Shown piece by piece: positions 45,697 through 57,176 of a DNA stretch of 64,000 nucleotides (position 1 is its first letter; the number at the start of each line of letters is the position of its first letter). A program made the position numbers and the translations under genes. The notes under the pieces are model-generated. The model was not told where the DNA came from. It was given only the letters and a program-made list of their open reading frames with translations, and made no database searches. Origin of the DNA: Celoporthe dispersa (lineage: Eukaryota; Ascomycota; Sordariomycetes; Diaporthales; Cryphonectriaceae); assembly GCA_016584495.1 (NCBI GenBank), contig WAID01000002.1:682001-746000 (forward strand), written 5' to 3'.

Positions 45697-47826
45697 TTAC
45701 TCCTCGTACACACCAGGCCCAAAGGACAGAGGCTGCACATCCGAGATCGCCTCGCCCAACGTAGCCCGCCGGTTCTGCCTCCTGCCGAAGTACGGGGCGC
45801 TCACGCCCTGCATCCGGTTGTTGAGGTACAACGTGGCCTCCTGGAACTGACCTGTCTGCTTGGCGGTCTCCACAGCCTCCGCGCCCTGCGTCACGCTCAG
45901 GAGCTCATCCGTCACGTAGGCTCGACCAGCCACGATGCGCTCCTGCCAGATCGTATCCCATGATTTGACCTGGTGGAACTTCCATTTAGTCGACGCAGAG
46001 AGACAGGATAGAGAGAGAGAGAGAGAGAGAGAGAAAGAAGGGGAGGGGTCAGGGGGGTAGTGTGCAGGAGGAGATGATGGTAGGTGGGAGGCTACATACC
46101 GTCCACACGCACTTCTGCTTCGCACCGCTAGCTTTGGCAGCCGCGGTTCGGAAAGCCGCGTCCTTTTGGAAGATGGCGCCCTCGGGCTGGCCACCGATGC
46201 GCCCATGATCCGCAACGAGCGCGGCTTCGTACTCGATGCCTCGGAAATCTAGCGAGACCTGCGTCGTGGATGGTGTATTGGGCGGGTCGGCCGGGTTGGG
46301 CACCGCAGTGGCCACCGTGACCGAGATCTCGGTAACCTCGAGCAGCGTGCCGCGGGTCTTGTCCTTGGGCCGGATAGCATCACCTACACGTATCATCTCG
46401 GCGCCCAGGAAGACGCCGCCGTAGGTGGACTGGTTCTTGGGCAGTGCCGCCCCTACAGGCAGGGGGATTGAAGGTCGACCAGGAGCCGTCGACCTCTATA
46501 GCTGCTAGCTTGGACGCCTCGAGCCCTATGATCTCGGTCCGCTCTGCGAAGGCCGGGTCCTCCAAGATGACCTTCCAGTTGACTTCTGCAAAAACCCTGT
46601 CCTGGAAGCCAGGAAACGACATGCCTGGCACACTGAACGTAAGGAACGGGCGCATCTGAGCCGCCTCCTTCTCCACATCAGGAAGTCTGAGCAGCGAAAT
46701 CCCGAGCGGCAAGACCGTGTACATGACCTCCTTGTCTAGGGGCACTGTGCGGATGATGCCGATTCTCCATGCTGGTTTCTGCTGGTACCAGACCATCTCG
46801 CCTTTCCGAAACAAGGTCGGCTCGATATTCTCTGCTACGCGGCGCGCCGACACCGCAGCACCTGGGAAGACCTTCAGAGCAGGGAGACTGGCAATGAGCT
46901 CAGGGTCTGGACCTTCAGCTGCCGCTGCAGCTGGTGCTGGCGCTGGCGCTGCTTTGGCGGCAGCAGTCTTCTTCCCCGGCTTGGTAGTAGCCGCGGCAGG
47001 ATCCTTGGCTGCCTTGGGATTGGCGACGACCGTGACCGAAACCTTCTTCTTGGATGCGGCGGTAGCCTTGGCGACCTTTTTCGCAGGGGTCTTGGACTCG
47101 GTGCCTGTCGATACCAGTTTGATGCTCTCCAGCACGGCGGCCTGTTCGTCCATCTTCTCTATAAACGTCTTGGGCACCTGTCTGCCTGTCGCGCGATGGC
47201 ACGGCTTGCAGAGGCACTGCCCGTGGTCTTCGGAGTCGCTCAGCAAGAACAAAAGATGCGGTATAAACTCGTCCGGAGATCTGTACACAAAGTCGTCCGT
47301 GAAGCCCTGAGGATGGCCGTACATGCAGACCTCATTGTTGACGCCTGTTGTGACATCTCAGCCCAGCTCTATGACGCGACGGTAAAGTAGTGCCGGCATA
47401 ACAGCGCGAACTCACCTCCAGGATCTCGCCATCTCAAGCAGAAACCCTCAGGAAACAGAGCCTGATACTGTATACCTGCACGAGATCATTAGCACAAGCG
47501 TAGACGCGAGGGGGTGAGGGGTGAGGTGGGGGGCGGTAAGAAGGGGGGGGAGCATGGGGTGTGTACCGTGTGGCCAGCCGAGCTGTTCTTGCAATCCAGT
47601 GCCCAGAGCCAGCTTCCACTGCGCCATCCTCACCATGGTCATGCCGTCTGAGATCTGACTGAGGTTCTCGGTGATGGGCTCTCCGACCTGGGCGACAAAA
47701 CCGTTGTCCTTGGGCCATCCGTTGATCTCCTGTGTTGTCCAGATATGGCCGTCAGAACGGCCAACGTGAATCTGCCTGGCTGGGGAGCTGGGCCGTCCCA
47801 CCGGCGCCCGTGAAGAGGGCGCTCAT
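45697..47826 (-). CDS. Clr2-like transcriptional silencing protein
   Basis: Fission-yeast Clr2 is a subunit of the SHREC histone-deacetylase complex in heterochromatin. Exons: 47567-47826, 47416-47475, 46100-47344, 45697-45978; about 614 residues. Near the N-terminus are IHVGRSDG...WPKDNGF, QYQALFPEGFCLRWRDPG, then MYGHPQGF...YRSPDEFIPHLLFLL...CLCKPC, typical of the Clr2 N-terminal region. An Ala/Lys/Pro-rich linker follows, then WRIGIIRTVPLDKEVMYTVLPLG, MRPFLTFSVPG and YGGVFLGAEMIRVGDAIRP, as in the C-terminal Clr2 region. The last intron (121 nt) contains a (GA)12 run. Two breaks, each an extra C on the coding strand: G5 46462-46466 (FNP to LPVGAALPKN) and G4 47782-47785 (QLP to ARQIHVGRSDG). 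The second makes the ATG at 47826 usable. Family call probable, not certain. Confidence 0.78.
46011..46034. repeat. (GA)12 microsatellite inside a Clr2-like gene intron
   Basis: On the coding (minus) strand this is a TC run about 30-55 nt upstream of the inferred acceptor, where a polypyrimidine tract would lie. Confidence 0.85.
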
Positions 47827-49465
47827 GATGACAGGCGTTCAGAGATGCATTAGATGAACAGGCCGATTCATTTGGGAGAGGACGAGGACGAGGAGAAAAG
47901 AAATAGGCAGCTTGTTTGTTATGGCTGTGTAGCTTGCTCGTTGATGATGTCGCTGTCGTGTTTATTTGGCCTGTAGCTAAACAAGGGAGAGGGCCCCAGG
48001 CCAGGCACAAAGGTAGGAGGACCCTTGAGGCACGTGGCTCCACTTTGAGCTGACATGCATGTACTCCGTACTCTGTAGATTAATGCTAAGGCCACCGAGC
48101 TGTAACCAATAAGATCAAGAGCAGCAGTACACCCTAACCCTGACTAGCACACGCAAGAGGAGAGGAGGAGATGAGATCCCTGGGGTGAACATGGAAGCCT
48201 CCAGACACACCCACGAGTACTTTGGACAAGAGATCCTTGATGCTGACCTATCCTGGAGGCTCTGGTGGCAGCCTCAAGGAGAAGAGAAAGACACACCGTA
48301 CTGTATGGCTTCCTGGAGCTGAAGATGAGTGGGCCTAAAAACACGTGAGGTCAGTTCACGTCAACCTTGACCATGCTCACCCGCTTCTCACCTCAAGCAT
48401 ACAAACAGCGAGCCGACCCGGGCCCAATGAGTACCAAGTATGAAAAAAACGGAACAGCACGCCCCGTGCCCGCGTGCTCAGTCTCACCTAAGAATCTGCT
48501 AGTGATCGCTCCCCGGCTCGTGTCACCACCCGCTTGATCCCAGCAACGCACCCCTCGGGCCTGCCCGCGACCTCTGTGCCCGACTGCGTGGAGGTGCACT
48601 GCACCTCCCTCGATCCCGTACGGAACCCCTGAGCAATGATATGGACGTATTGTTCATCTCCATGGAGATCACACGACAGGCGCTTCCGGGACAGTGGCCA
48701 AGAGAACCGACCGTTGGAGACACGCATGGAAAGGGACACACAGCCAGAGGAGCGAGACCGGTACACATCTTCAGCAAGAGTTGCCAAATTTTGAAAAGAA
48801 AAAAAATCTCAAAAGATTCATGTACATTCCTGAGAATACCTAACTCATCAATGCATGTCTACCGTACGATCGTCCGCGGATTCACCACTGAGCCTCCGAC
48901 ATCGAATCGAAGTAAGGTATCATGAACACCAAGCCGAATCATCCCCCGCGAGAAAGAGTATCTCGAAATACTTTCCTCTGAATTTGTCCCACGCCTCATC
49001 GCCCAAAAGAAGGAAGAAAAAAAAAGAAAAACATTCCGACCGATCGACGGGTGGGTATAATAGCAGGTACACACATCCATCCGCTCCAAGATATAGAAGC
49101 TTAAGAAGAGAAGAGGTGGAAACCGAAAGAAGCCGAATCGAGAGACATGTGAATGTCCCAAAATAGTGCTGACGGATCCCACCATATAACACACTAAACA
49201 CTATGCACCGCGTACAGATAATTGACGGGTGTATATACATGTCTTTAAAAAAAAAAAAGGTGGATCAAGTATATGGGGAAAATTTTGGTGGGCTTGAAAG
49301 TAAAGTCAAGTAGCCAGCAGCGTCAGATAGATGACGGGAAGGTCGAGAGGTTGCTGTCAAGATACAGCACCCAAAATGTGATGACGGCGGCTGCTGGCTC
49401 GTTATGTGGAGAAGTGAAAAGCTGCGTACTCGAATAGATGGCAGACCACGTATAGCAGGAGGTCC
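47827..49465. other. Intergenic region: Clr2-like promoter and SUN-gene 3' flank
   Basis: No gene recognised. A telomere-like ACCCTAACCCT lies at 48131-48141, about 305 bp upstream of the Clr2-like start codon. Confidence 0.5.
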
Positions 49466-50935
49466 TTAGTAGAGACATGCGGCGACAACAATGGCCACGA
49501 CCAGTCCTGCGATTGCTCCTGAGTTCTGCTTGGGATTAATCGCGTCGTTCGTCTGAGAGCTCGTAGCTGCAGGTGCCGCTGCCACTACCGCCGTGACATC
49601 AGTCGAGCTGCCCGAGGGGTTGGCCGCTGTTGACTGATAGGTGGGAGCCCTGGTGCTGTTGCTGGAGCCGTCGAATTCTTGGAACACGCCGCCGTGCAGT
49701 GTTGACGAGGCGGCGGTCGTGCTAGAGGAATAATAAGACGACGATGCAGGGGTGGCGGAAGTGCTGCTGATGGCCCTCGTGGTAGAGGAGCTGGGCGCGA
49801 TTGTGCTCGATGAGCTTGCAGTCGTGGGTGGGCTGGAGGTGGTCGACTGCTTCGCGTTCAGACCCACCACCAAGACGGCGGACGTCGTCGGTGTTTCCGC
49901 CTCAGTCTCACTGGTCGCTGTTGTCGCTTCGGCAGCCGAAGTGGTTGGGTCCGAAGAAGAGGAATCACCGGTCGACCCGTCGGTGTTGAACACCACGACG
50001 CTGGCGGATCCAGAGGTGACAGTGACGACGCAAAAGTCAGCGCCTCCCGCACCGCTCGCAGCCTCTTCACTGTTGACGCCGCCGAAGCCGTCTGTGCTGG
50101 GATCGATACTGCATGGAAGACCAACGCAGTCGCCATCGCACTCGATCTTCAGCCCAAAGGTGGGCAGGACACCACTGAAGGAGTCTGTGTAGATCGGGTT
50201 CCACCCGAGCTTGACGTACGTGTTGCCGGTCGAGTCCTGGTTGGCCCCGGTAACGTAGGGCGACCAGTTCCCGATCGGCTTCGCACTCGTACCCCACGCG
50301 CAAGCCTCATCGGTGCTGTAGCCCGGCGGGTTGACATAGAAGTGCGCTGCCGTCTCGTCCCAGTAGCTGGTTCCGGGAACGGCAAGGACCGCAGTGCTGT
50401 CCACGGCCGTTGGGATGAGCATGTTCTCGTTCCCTGGGAGGACAGTCTGGCAGAAGGCCACGATATCCCCACAGTTGTTGACGGCGTTCACATTGCCGAT
50501 TCCCTCGACACAGTACTCCTCGCTTGGGAAAGGCTTGCTGATGCTGCCGCCCTCGTCGCAGTACAGGCCGCCATCCATGGACTCTGGGTACACATAAGTC
50601 GTCCCTGGTTTCCACTGGTTCATGAGTTGGCCTGGAGGGCAGGCGAAAGGGCAGTACGAGCCAGCGGTGCACTCCTGGTCGGGGCTCATAGCCCAGCCCG
50701 CGTTGGAGGAGCCTGGCGTGACAGCCACCAGGCCCTCGCTCTCAGGGAAGGCGCATTGTCCAGCCCTGTTGACAAGCCTGCCCTTCTTGACTAGCTCGGC
50801 TTCGTGTCCGTGAGTATGATTCTGCTGGCGATGCTGCTGGTGCAGGTGACGGTGAGATAAGCCGGCGGCGACCGGCTGGGCCGCCAGAGAGAGCAAGGCC
50901 GAGCTGACAAGAGCCCTCAGCGTTGCCGGCCCCAT
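49466..50935 (-). CDS. SUN-family cell-wall protein (GH132 type)
   Basis: SUN proteins (Sim1, Uth1, Nca3 and Sun4 in yeast; Sun1 in Aspergillus) act in cell-wall remodelling and septation, and some hydrolyse beta-1,3-glucan. This is a single exon of 489 residues. Residues 1-24 (MGPATLRALVSSALLSLAAQPVAA) are a signal peptide. A His/Gln-rich segment follows. The SUN domain spans about 58-300: CAFPESEGLVAVTPGSSNAGWAMS, TAGSYCPFACPPGQLMNQW, GGLYCDEGG, PFPSEEYCVEG, then CSIDPSTDGFGG. From about 310 the chain is Ser/Thr-rich, suited to O-mannosylation. It ends in a short hydrophobic tail (GAIAGLVVAIVVAACLY) after small residues, suggesting a GPI anchor, which not all SUN proteins have. No frame damage. 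Secreted and wall- or membrane-bound. Confidence 0.92.
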   Translation of the reverse strand: MGPATLRALVSSALLSLAAQPVAAGLSHRHLHQQHRQQNHTHGHEAELVKKGRLVNRAGQCAFPESEGLVAVTPGSSNAGWAMSPDQECTAGSYCPFACPPGQLMNQWKPGTTYVYPESMDGGLYCDEGGSISKPFPSEEYCVEGIGNVNAVNNCGDIVAFCQTVLPGNENMLIPTAVDSTAVLAVPGTSYWDETAAHFYVNPPGYSTDEACAWGTSAKPIGNWSPYVTGANQDSTGNTYVKLGWNPIYTDSFSGVLPTFGLKIECDGDCVGLPCSIDPSTDGFGGVNSEEAASGAGGADFCVVTVTSGSASVVVFNTDGSTGDSSSSDPTTSAAEATTATSETEAETPTTSAVLVVGLNAKQSTTSSPPTTASSSSTIAPSSSTTRAISSTSATPASSSYYSSSTTAASSTLHGGVFQEFDGSSNSTRAPTYQSTAANPSGSSTDVTAVVAAAPAATSSQTNDAINPKQNSGAIAGLVVAIVVAACLY

Positions 50936-53428
50936 CGGTGAGGATGAAGTAGTTGATGTATGTAATGAATGTGGTGTAACGATCGTGGGCAGCGTAAAGC
51001 CGCAGTTAGAGCCGTGTGCTCTCGTTTATGAAGCAGAACTGAACTTCTCGTGGTTGGTAGGTAGGATTGGACTGTGGCAGCGGGTGCCGGACAGGAAGTG
51101 TCTTGGGCGTAGGGCGGGACGTATTTGAATTTTGGATGTATTTTTTTAATTGCCTGTCAACATGACTGCATTCCTCGACGCGAGACAAGAAAAACACGGC
51201 TTGTAGGGCTAGAAGATCGACAACGAGACCCAACCGCGCGACTCAAGGAACAAAATGAGTGGACTCCTGCTGGCGAGAGCAGAGGGGGAGGGGAGGAAGC
51301 AGGAAGGAAGGGAAAAAAAAGAAAAGAAGGAGAGGAAGGTTGGCCTCGAGAGTAATGAGACAAACTTTCGAAGGAAGAAAGAAAAGTCGATGTGGGTTGG
51401 ATGAGCAGGTGGGAAGGAGCAGGCGGGAAATAACCAAAGACGCCCCCCCCCCCCCCACAAGAAGTAAAAAGGCCGGCGAGCACAGGAGAGGCATAGAAGG
51501 CGCCGTTGAGCTGGCTCGACTCTCTGGAAGGAGGAGGGCGGCCACCCCCGTACGAAGTCGCCGGGGGCAGGGAAAGGATGAAGCCGCTTCTGCAGGAGAC
51601 TGGGTTCAAACCCATTTGGCTATTATTTTAGCTCGTCGTGGTGGAGGCTGTCAAGCAGCTCTCCACGGCTCAACACCAATCGCTTGCCATGGTACTCTGG
51701 ATCTGGGGTGCCCGTGGCTTCGATTAGCTTACAACCCAATCGAGATATCAACGCCGTCCAGCATCACGGCCTGGCACGGTGCACGGTCTGGCTCCAGTGG
51801 CATGCCCGGGAGATTTGATGAGTTGAATCTGGTTTGGCGAACCACACTTGGGCTCGACAGTAAAATAAGCTCAGGTCATGGTCGGCCTCATTCGGGTTAG
51901 AGGACAGGGAAGAAGCAGGGGGAACATGCCAGGCTAGGTCAAGTCAGGGCACCGCACGCTACCCCGTCGGCGGCAGGGACCCCATCTGCATCAAAATTCT
52001 GCAAGGCACACCAATCAGGTGCGTTGCGCAAATTGAGGTGACATTGACAGGCCCAGCCAGGACTCGAAGATGGAAGCGCGCATCAAAAAGGAGGAAAAGA
52101 AGAAGAAAAAAAAGGAAAAAGAAAAAGCGGCACAGTGTTACGTAGCATACGGGTCTTATCCCATCCCATGTTCTCTGGGCTGCCTGAGTTGTCAGCTCGA
52201 GGGATAATTGCCATCGACCGACCTGACCGCTGGTCGCTTTCTTCAGCCACTGCCATCTTGTCATATTGCCTTTTCCTCTTCATGTCCTGGATAAACACAC
52301 CACAGAAGGCATGCAGACTGCTGATGACGATGACGACACATAACGAGAGAGAGGCAACGACTCACGTCAACTGTCTCAGAAGCGCGGGTTGGCATCTGAA
52401 GTCCTGGAATTCGAGTAACGTCGCGATTCGTGACGAGGTCTAGACACCCACCGCCTCGCCCTTGGGAGCCTGGGCCTCGGTCAGGTACCTTCCCTGCCTC
52501 TCAACACCTTTGCCACTTATGCCAAGCCGCCTTTTGGGAGAGGTAGTATTTGGCGTCAGCTTCATTTCGTGACCTAAATCAGATGGGACGATGTCTGCTG
52601 GACATTGGTCAAATCCAGTGTCGGAAAGAAGAGAGTGTGGGAGCAGGATCGCTCAGCCAATAACAAGGCATAAAATGGACCGAGCCTCGGAAACTTTGGA
52701 GGTAAGCTTTCATCGACGGCGGGTGAGGCCGAGAGAACTGGTTCTGATCTGCTGTGATCATCACTCTGCTGGCAATAGATCGTCCAGAACCGTTACGATC
52801 AGGATCCCCGACTCGATGATCAAAGATGATCACTTTCGGATGTCGGTAGTGCTTTGAGAACCTGTATGGGCGCCGAGTCACAGGAATGCAGGCGAGACTG
52901 GCTCCCCCCCCCCCTTTCTTTTTTTTTCTTCTTTTCATTCTCGCCCTTCTCTTGGCGTCTCGAATATTTTTCTTTTCGTAAACCCACCGACACGCGTCAA
53001 ACGCGTTCCAGTTCAAGTTGATTTGCTCAGTCTTGCTCGGCACTACTGTAGGAGAAATTTGCGTTAGCGGGAGACTATGGCCACTATCGAACCAGAGGGC
53101 TGCCACCATTTGAAGATCAGTCAATTGCTAAGAGAGTTATGCTTCATGTGCGGCGGGCGGTGTTTGATACGCGACAGGCAATCCATACCTGGTGCTGGCG
53201 AAGACGTGGTCTGGGTCGGTGCTTTTTTTTTCGCTCCTTTTTTTTTTTTTCTCGCTTTTTTTTTTTATAAAAAAAAAGCGAGCCTTGTTGATTGAGAGTC
53301 GAGAGACGACCAAGGTGGATGGACATACAGTACATACTGATGCTCGGAGAACAAACCGGCAACCGAATGTACACGATCGAAGGTAGTTCTCCTCCCACAT
53401 CGCCTCCTTCTCCGTCACCTTTCCTTGC
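50936..53428. other. Intergenic region: SUN promoter and Csn12 3' flank
   Basis: 2.5 kb without a recognised gene. It includes a C14 run (51443-51456), purine-rich stretches (51258-51345) and a perfect A/T-rich inverted repeat (53251-53282). Confidence 0.5.
53251..53282. repeat. Perfect 14-bp inverted repeat with 4-nt loop
   Basis: CTCGCTTTTTTTTT (53251-53264) and AAAAAAAAAGCGAG (53269-53282) are exact complements around TTAT. Just upstream are two more degenerate CGC-plus-T-run units (about 53221-53250). It lies about 145 bp beyond the Csn12-gene stop, in the probable 3' flank. Confidence 0.93.
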
Positions 53429-55188
53429 TCATAGGAAGCCTGGCTGGGCCCTGACCCACGCCGGCACTTCTCGAGGGTCAATGCCCTCCTCGTCCAGCCG
53501 ATCCTGTACAGCCTTTGCGACACCCGGCCATCCCGCCGCTAAAGGAGAGGTCTTCTTCGCGCCCATGATCGCGAACTTGCCACTCGAATGCGCCAAGAAG
53601 CCGTGCATCAGGCCCTGCGTGGTCAGCGCGGACACGACCCCTTCCACCTCTTTCATCGTGACGGGCAGGTTTCCCCAGAACAGCCCCTCGCTCGGCTTCA
53701 ACTTGCGCGGCTTGCCACCCGGTGGCAGCATAAGCAGCGATGTAGTCGCATCCGTAGCTACGCTGTTCTGCACAGCCGTCATAAAGAGATTATTGGATCC
53801 CGCCGTAATACGCTGCTGCTGCGGTGGTTGTCGGGCGGGAACATAGCCTTCTAGGCGCTTCTGGACGTATACAGCTGCAGTATAGACATCGGAAAGATTG
53901 AGTGTGGGCGCGGCTCGGGAATTCTCGCTGGGCAAGGGTGGTTCGTAGGTGATGAGGAATATGCGCCGGATAAACGACCGCCAGACCATGGGTCGCAGTC
54001 GGAACATGAGCGTAAACAAGATCCCCTTGCGGTAGAGCCAGTCTTCGTGAGAGGCTATGGCTGCCTGAAAGGTCATAAAATTGCCTTTACGCAGAGCGGC
54101 CATGATAGGGCGAAAGACAGGTGCGAGGGTGGCAGCTTCTGGTCGTGAGAGGAGAGCTTCGCTTGGGAAGCGGCCGAGCATGATATTGGATGGGATAAGG
54201 TAGGTGAGGATGAGTTTGCGGTGCTGCTGCAAGGACGGCGGGGTCTGGACGTAGGCCTCTTGCAGGCATAACGATGCCCTAACGAAGTTATCGCAATCAA
54301 AGTTGAAACGCCCTAGATAGTAAAGGTACGTGACGCGCTGCGCTGCTGGATAAAGTTCAAGTGGTGGACCACTCGCAGAGATGTTGAGCAGTAGCTGTGC
54401 TGCCAGACGAGACTTGCCGCACTGCACGAGGCGATCAGCCGGATATACAACTATCATAGGGATAAGGTGCGCTGTGGAACTCACTGTGAATAGAAGCTTG
54501 AGCACGAGGTTGGCGAAGATGTAGACTCCGACCTTCTTGCCTTCTGGCCTCGCATACCTAGTGCTCGACCTATCTGTAAGGCAAGAGGTGAAAACCTTCT
54601 GTATGATGTCTGCGGACTGCTCGACCATGGACTTGCTGTCCTCGTCCCCAGCCACAGCTCGACGGCCCGTCATAAGCTCTGGCCGCCTGTGGAGCAACAT
54701 AACTACCTTCGACAGCGCTTCGGAGAGGGATATGCTGGTCTTGAACATGAGGCTGCCATACTGAGGGTGCGACAGGGCAGTCGCACAAGAGCTGTTCCGC
54801 ATGTCAGATAACGACTGGAGAACAGAACAAAAACGGTGGACGAGAGATGTACATACGTCAACAGGGTAGACAACATCTCCTGCAGCCCCATCAGGTCGTC
54901 AAAGTCTGCATCCTTCCAGTAAAGCAGATATTCCTTAATGAAGGCGATGAAGCTGGGCCATGGTGAGCCTGTGCCCTCTGCAGGGTCGTCAACCTCGGGC
55001 ATGCAGTTGTCAACAAGCTTCTCGAGTGCATCAGGCCCCCTGAAACCCTGCCTGAGCTCATCGCGGAGCTGGAAATAGGAGCCAGCCGTCGGCGTCGGCT
55101 CGACCTGTAGCCAAGCAGCCAGGCTGTCGCCATCGAGGGAGACGACGAGCCCTCTTGTGGAGGTGAGGAACTGTGTGACTAGAGCCAT
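53429..55188 (-). CDS. csn12: PCI-domain protein, Csn12 type
   Basis: Csn12-like PCI proteins associate with Thp3 and Sem1 and are linked to transcription and mRNA processing; in filamentous fungi they are annotated as CSN12 homologues. Exons 54857-55188, 54485-54791 and 53429-54421 sum exactly to 543 residues with no frame damage. The N-terminal part is helical. The middle shows GVYIFANLVLKLLFT joined to CGKSRLAAQLLLNIS, then the TPR-like YYLGRFNFDCDNFVRASLCLQEAY and LIPSNIMLGRFPSEALL. The C-terminal PCI region is FRPIMAALRKGNFMTFQAAIASHEDWLYRKG...VWRSFIRRIF, then GVVSALTTQGLMHGFLAHSSGKFAIMG. The second intron is 63 nt, frame-preserving and stop-free. The first acceptor (GGAACAG/CTCTTG) was chosen to keep frame with ATALSHPQYG. 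Thp1/PCID2 of TREX-2 is the alternative relative. Confidence 0.88.
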
Positions 55189-55724
55189 ATTCGCGTGGAC
55201 TTGCTCGAGTCCAGTCTCGGCGGGTCAGGACTGGCGAGAGTCTTACAGCGTCCACAGTAGTGGCCTCGGTGGTTCTCGAGTATTTGGTAGACAGGCTCTA
55301 TAATAGCATATTTAAGGTTTCCTCCGCTCAAAAGAAGAGTCCTTTGCGATGAACTCGTGCGGTAGATGGAAGGACGAGAAGAAGTTCTTGCTTGGTTGAA
55401 GTGGGCGAGGTTGAATGGTCATTTGTGGAGCTACAGTAGTGCCGCTGTGTCCCTGCAAGGACGAGTTGAATTTAGCAGCTGGGAATCGGGATGCAGCAGT
55501 CAACTTTTCACCTTGTCACCTCCAAATATACTGGCCAAACGCTGCACTGGACATATGGCTACCCTGAGAAATTTGGCACACATGTGTTCTTAATCTTCTA
55601 TTTTTGTCAGATGCATTTTATGCGCCACATACAATTTCATCGACCTTCCGAGCTATTTACACTTCTGTGCCAGGCTCTAATTCACCTAAACCGCCCCCCT
55701 GCCCCCCCCCCAAACGCTCGTCAC
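55189..55724. other. Short intergenic region between acetyl-CoA acetyltransferase and Csn12 genes
   Basis: 536 nt holding the Csn12 promoter and the thiolase 3' flank. A C9 run lies at 55703-55711. No gene recognised. Confidence 0.5.
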
Positions 55725-57176
55725 CTATACCGACTCAATCCTCTGCACTACCAAGGCTGTAGCTGCACCACCGCCGTTGCAGATCGCGGCAACACCATAT
55801 TCACCCGGCTTGAGTTGGTGAAGAAGAGTTGTGAGGATCCTAGATCCCGAGCTTCCGAGCGCATGACCCAACGAAATGGCACCGCCCAACGGGTTGACCT
55901 TGGCCCCCTCAAGTCCGAGAATCTGAAGAAAACCAGAGTACCATCAAGCAGTCAGTCACACATATCGGCTAACCGAAAGTCTGGTTGGTGTTAGGCTTAC
56001 CTTCTCATTGGCCTTGATCACGGCGGCGAAGGCCTCGTTGAACTCCCATATGGCCACCTGATCCTTTGTGATACCAGCCCTCTCAAGGGCAATGGGCACA
56101 GCCTTCGCAGGCGCCACAGGGAAGTCGATCGGATCCATCGCAGCATCCGCAGATCCACATATCCTCGCGAGAACCCTCGATTTTGACCCAAATTCTTGCG
56201 CGATCGCCTTGCTACCGAGCACCAGGGCGCTGGCTCCATCGTTGAGCGTCGAGGAGCTCGCCGCGGTGACCGTGCCTGTGCCGTCCCGGACGAAGGCAGG
56301 CTTCAGCGTCGGTATCTTGTCCAGCTTGACATCCAGATAGCCCTCATCTGTATCAACCACAGTCTCGCCTTTTCTGCCCTTGACTGTCACCGGCACGATC
56401 TCGTCGGCGAATGCCTTGGCTTTCCATGCCGCCTGTGCGCGCTCGTAAGACTGGATCGCATACTGGTCTTGCATCTCGCGCGTGATCCCATATGTCTTGG
56501 CCGTGTTCTCGGCGCAGTTCCCCATGTGGATCTGGTCGTACACGTCTGTCAGACCGTCCTTGATCAGGCCATCCTCCATCTTGACGTGCCCGAACGTCGG
56601 CAACGAGCTTGCGCGCGGGACGTAGTAGGGCACCTGCGACATGTTCTCCATGCCGCCGGCGACCTGCGCCTCAGCCAGCCCCAGCTGGATGTTCTGGGCG
56701 GCGAAGACGACGGCCTTCAGGCCCGACGCGCACACCTTATTGATGGTGATAGCCTCGACGGAGGGTGGAAGGCCTGCGAACATGGACGCCTGCCGAGCTG
56801 GGGCCTGCCCGACAGAGGCTTGCATCACGTTGCCCATATAGACGTCTGTGATCTTGTCGGTTGGCACGCCGGACTTCTCGATGGCGGATTTGATGGCGAC
56901 GGCGCCGAGCTTGGGGGCGGGGACGGTGAGGAAGGATCCATTGAACTGTGCTCTTACGATCAGACCTTGGCTTCTTGGGCTTGTTATAGAAAAGAACCAA
57001 TAGCTCTTACCTTGGCCGTCGGTGTTCTCGAGGCGCTCAATATGTATGCGTCCCTTATTTCTTGCTGAAGGGCCGCCCTCGCTGAGAAGTGCCGTACGGA
57101 TCCGGAAGCACTTCGGCATGTGACAGCGATGCCAGTGCCATTTCTGAGGGCGGGCCGCAGGTAGGGAGGAATACAT
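55725..57176 (-). CDS. Acetyl-CoA acetyltransferase (thiolase), probably mitochondrial
   Basis: This biosynthetic-type thiolase interconverts two acetyl-CoA and acetoacetyl-CoA. Exons 57011-57176, 56001-56945 and 55725-55922 give 435 residues. The acylated Cys127 is in NKVCASGLKAV. Other motifs are GGMENMSQVPYY, NEAFA, GGAISLGHALGSSG and CNGGGAATALVV. The first exon must be read in the frame ending AYILSASRTPTAK, which joins FNGSFLTVPAP across a 65-nt intron. In that frame the N-terminus is basic (LRPALRNG...VRHFSARAALQQE), like a mitochondrial presequence. The only ATG (57174-57176) is one frame off; one extra C on the coding strand (plus-strand G3, 57164-57166) reconciles them and makes the exon 55 codons exactly. 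If that base is real, the start codon lies elsewhere. RAD6 is divergently transcribed 747 nt away. Confidence 0.92.

Noticed and set aside
51598..51622. GGGTTCAAACCC, resembling a tRNA T-arm
   Set aside because: The stem does not pair in the tRNA register and no acceptor or anticodon stem surrounds it.
56196..57068. 290-codon plus-strand open frame
   Set aside because: Antisense to the thiolase, with no domain features of its own.
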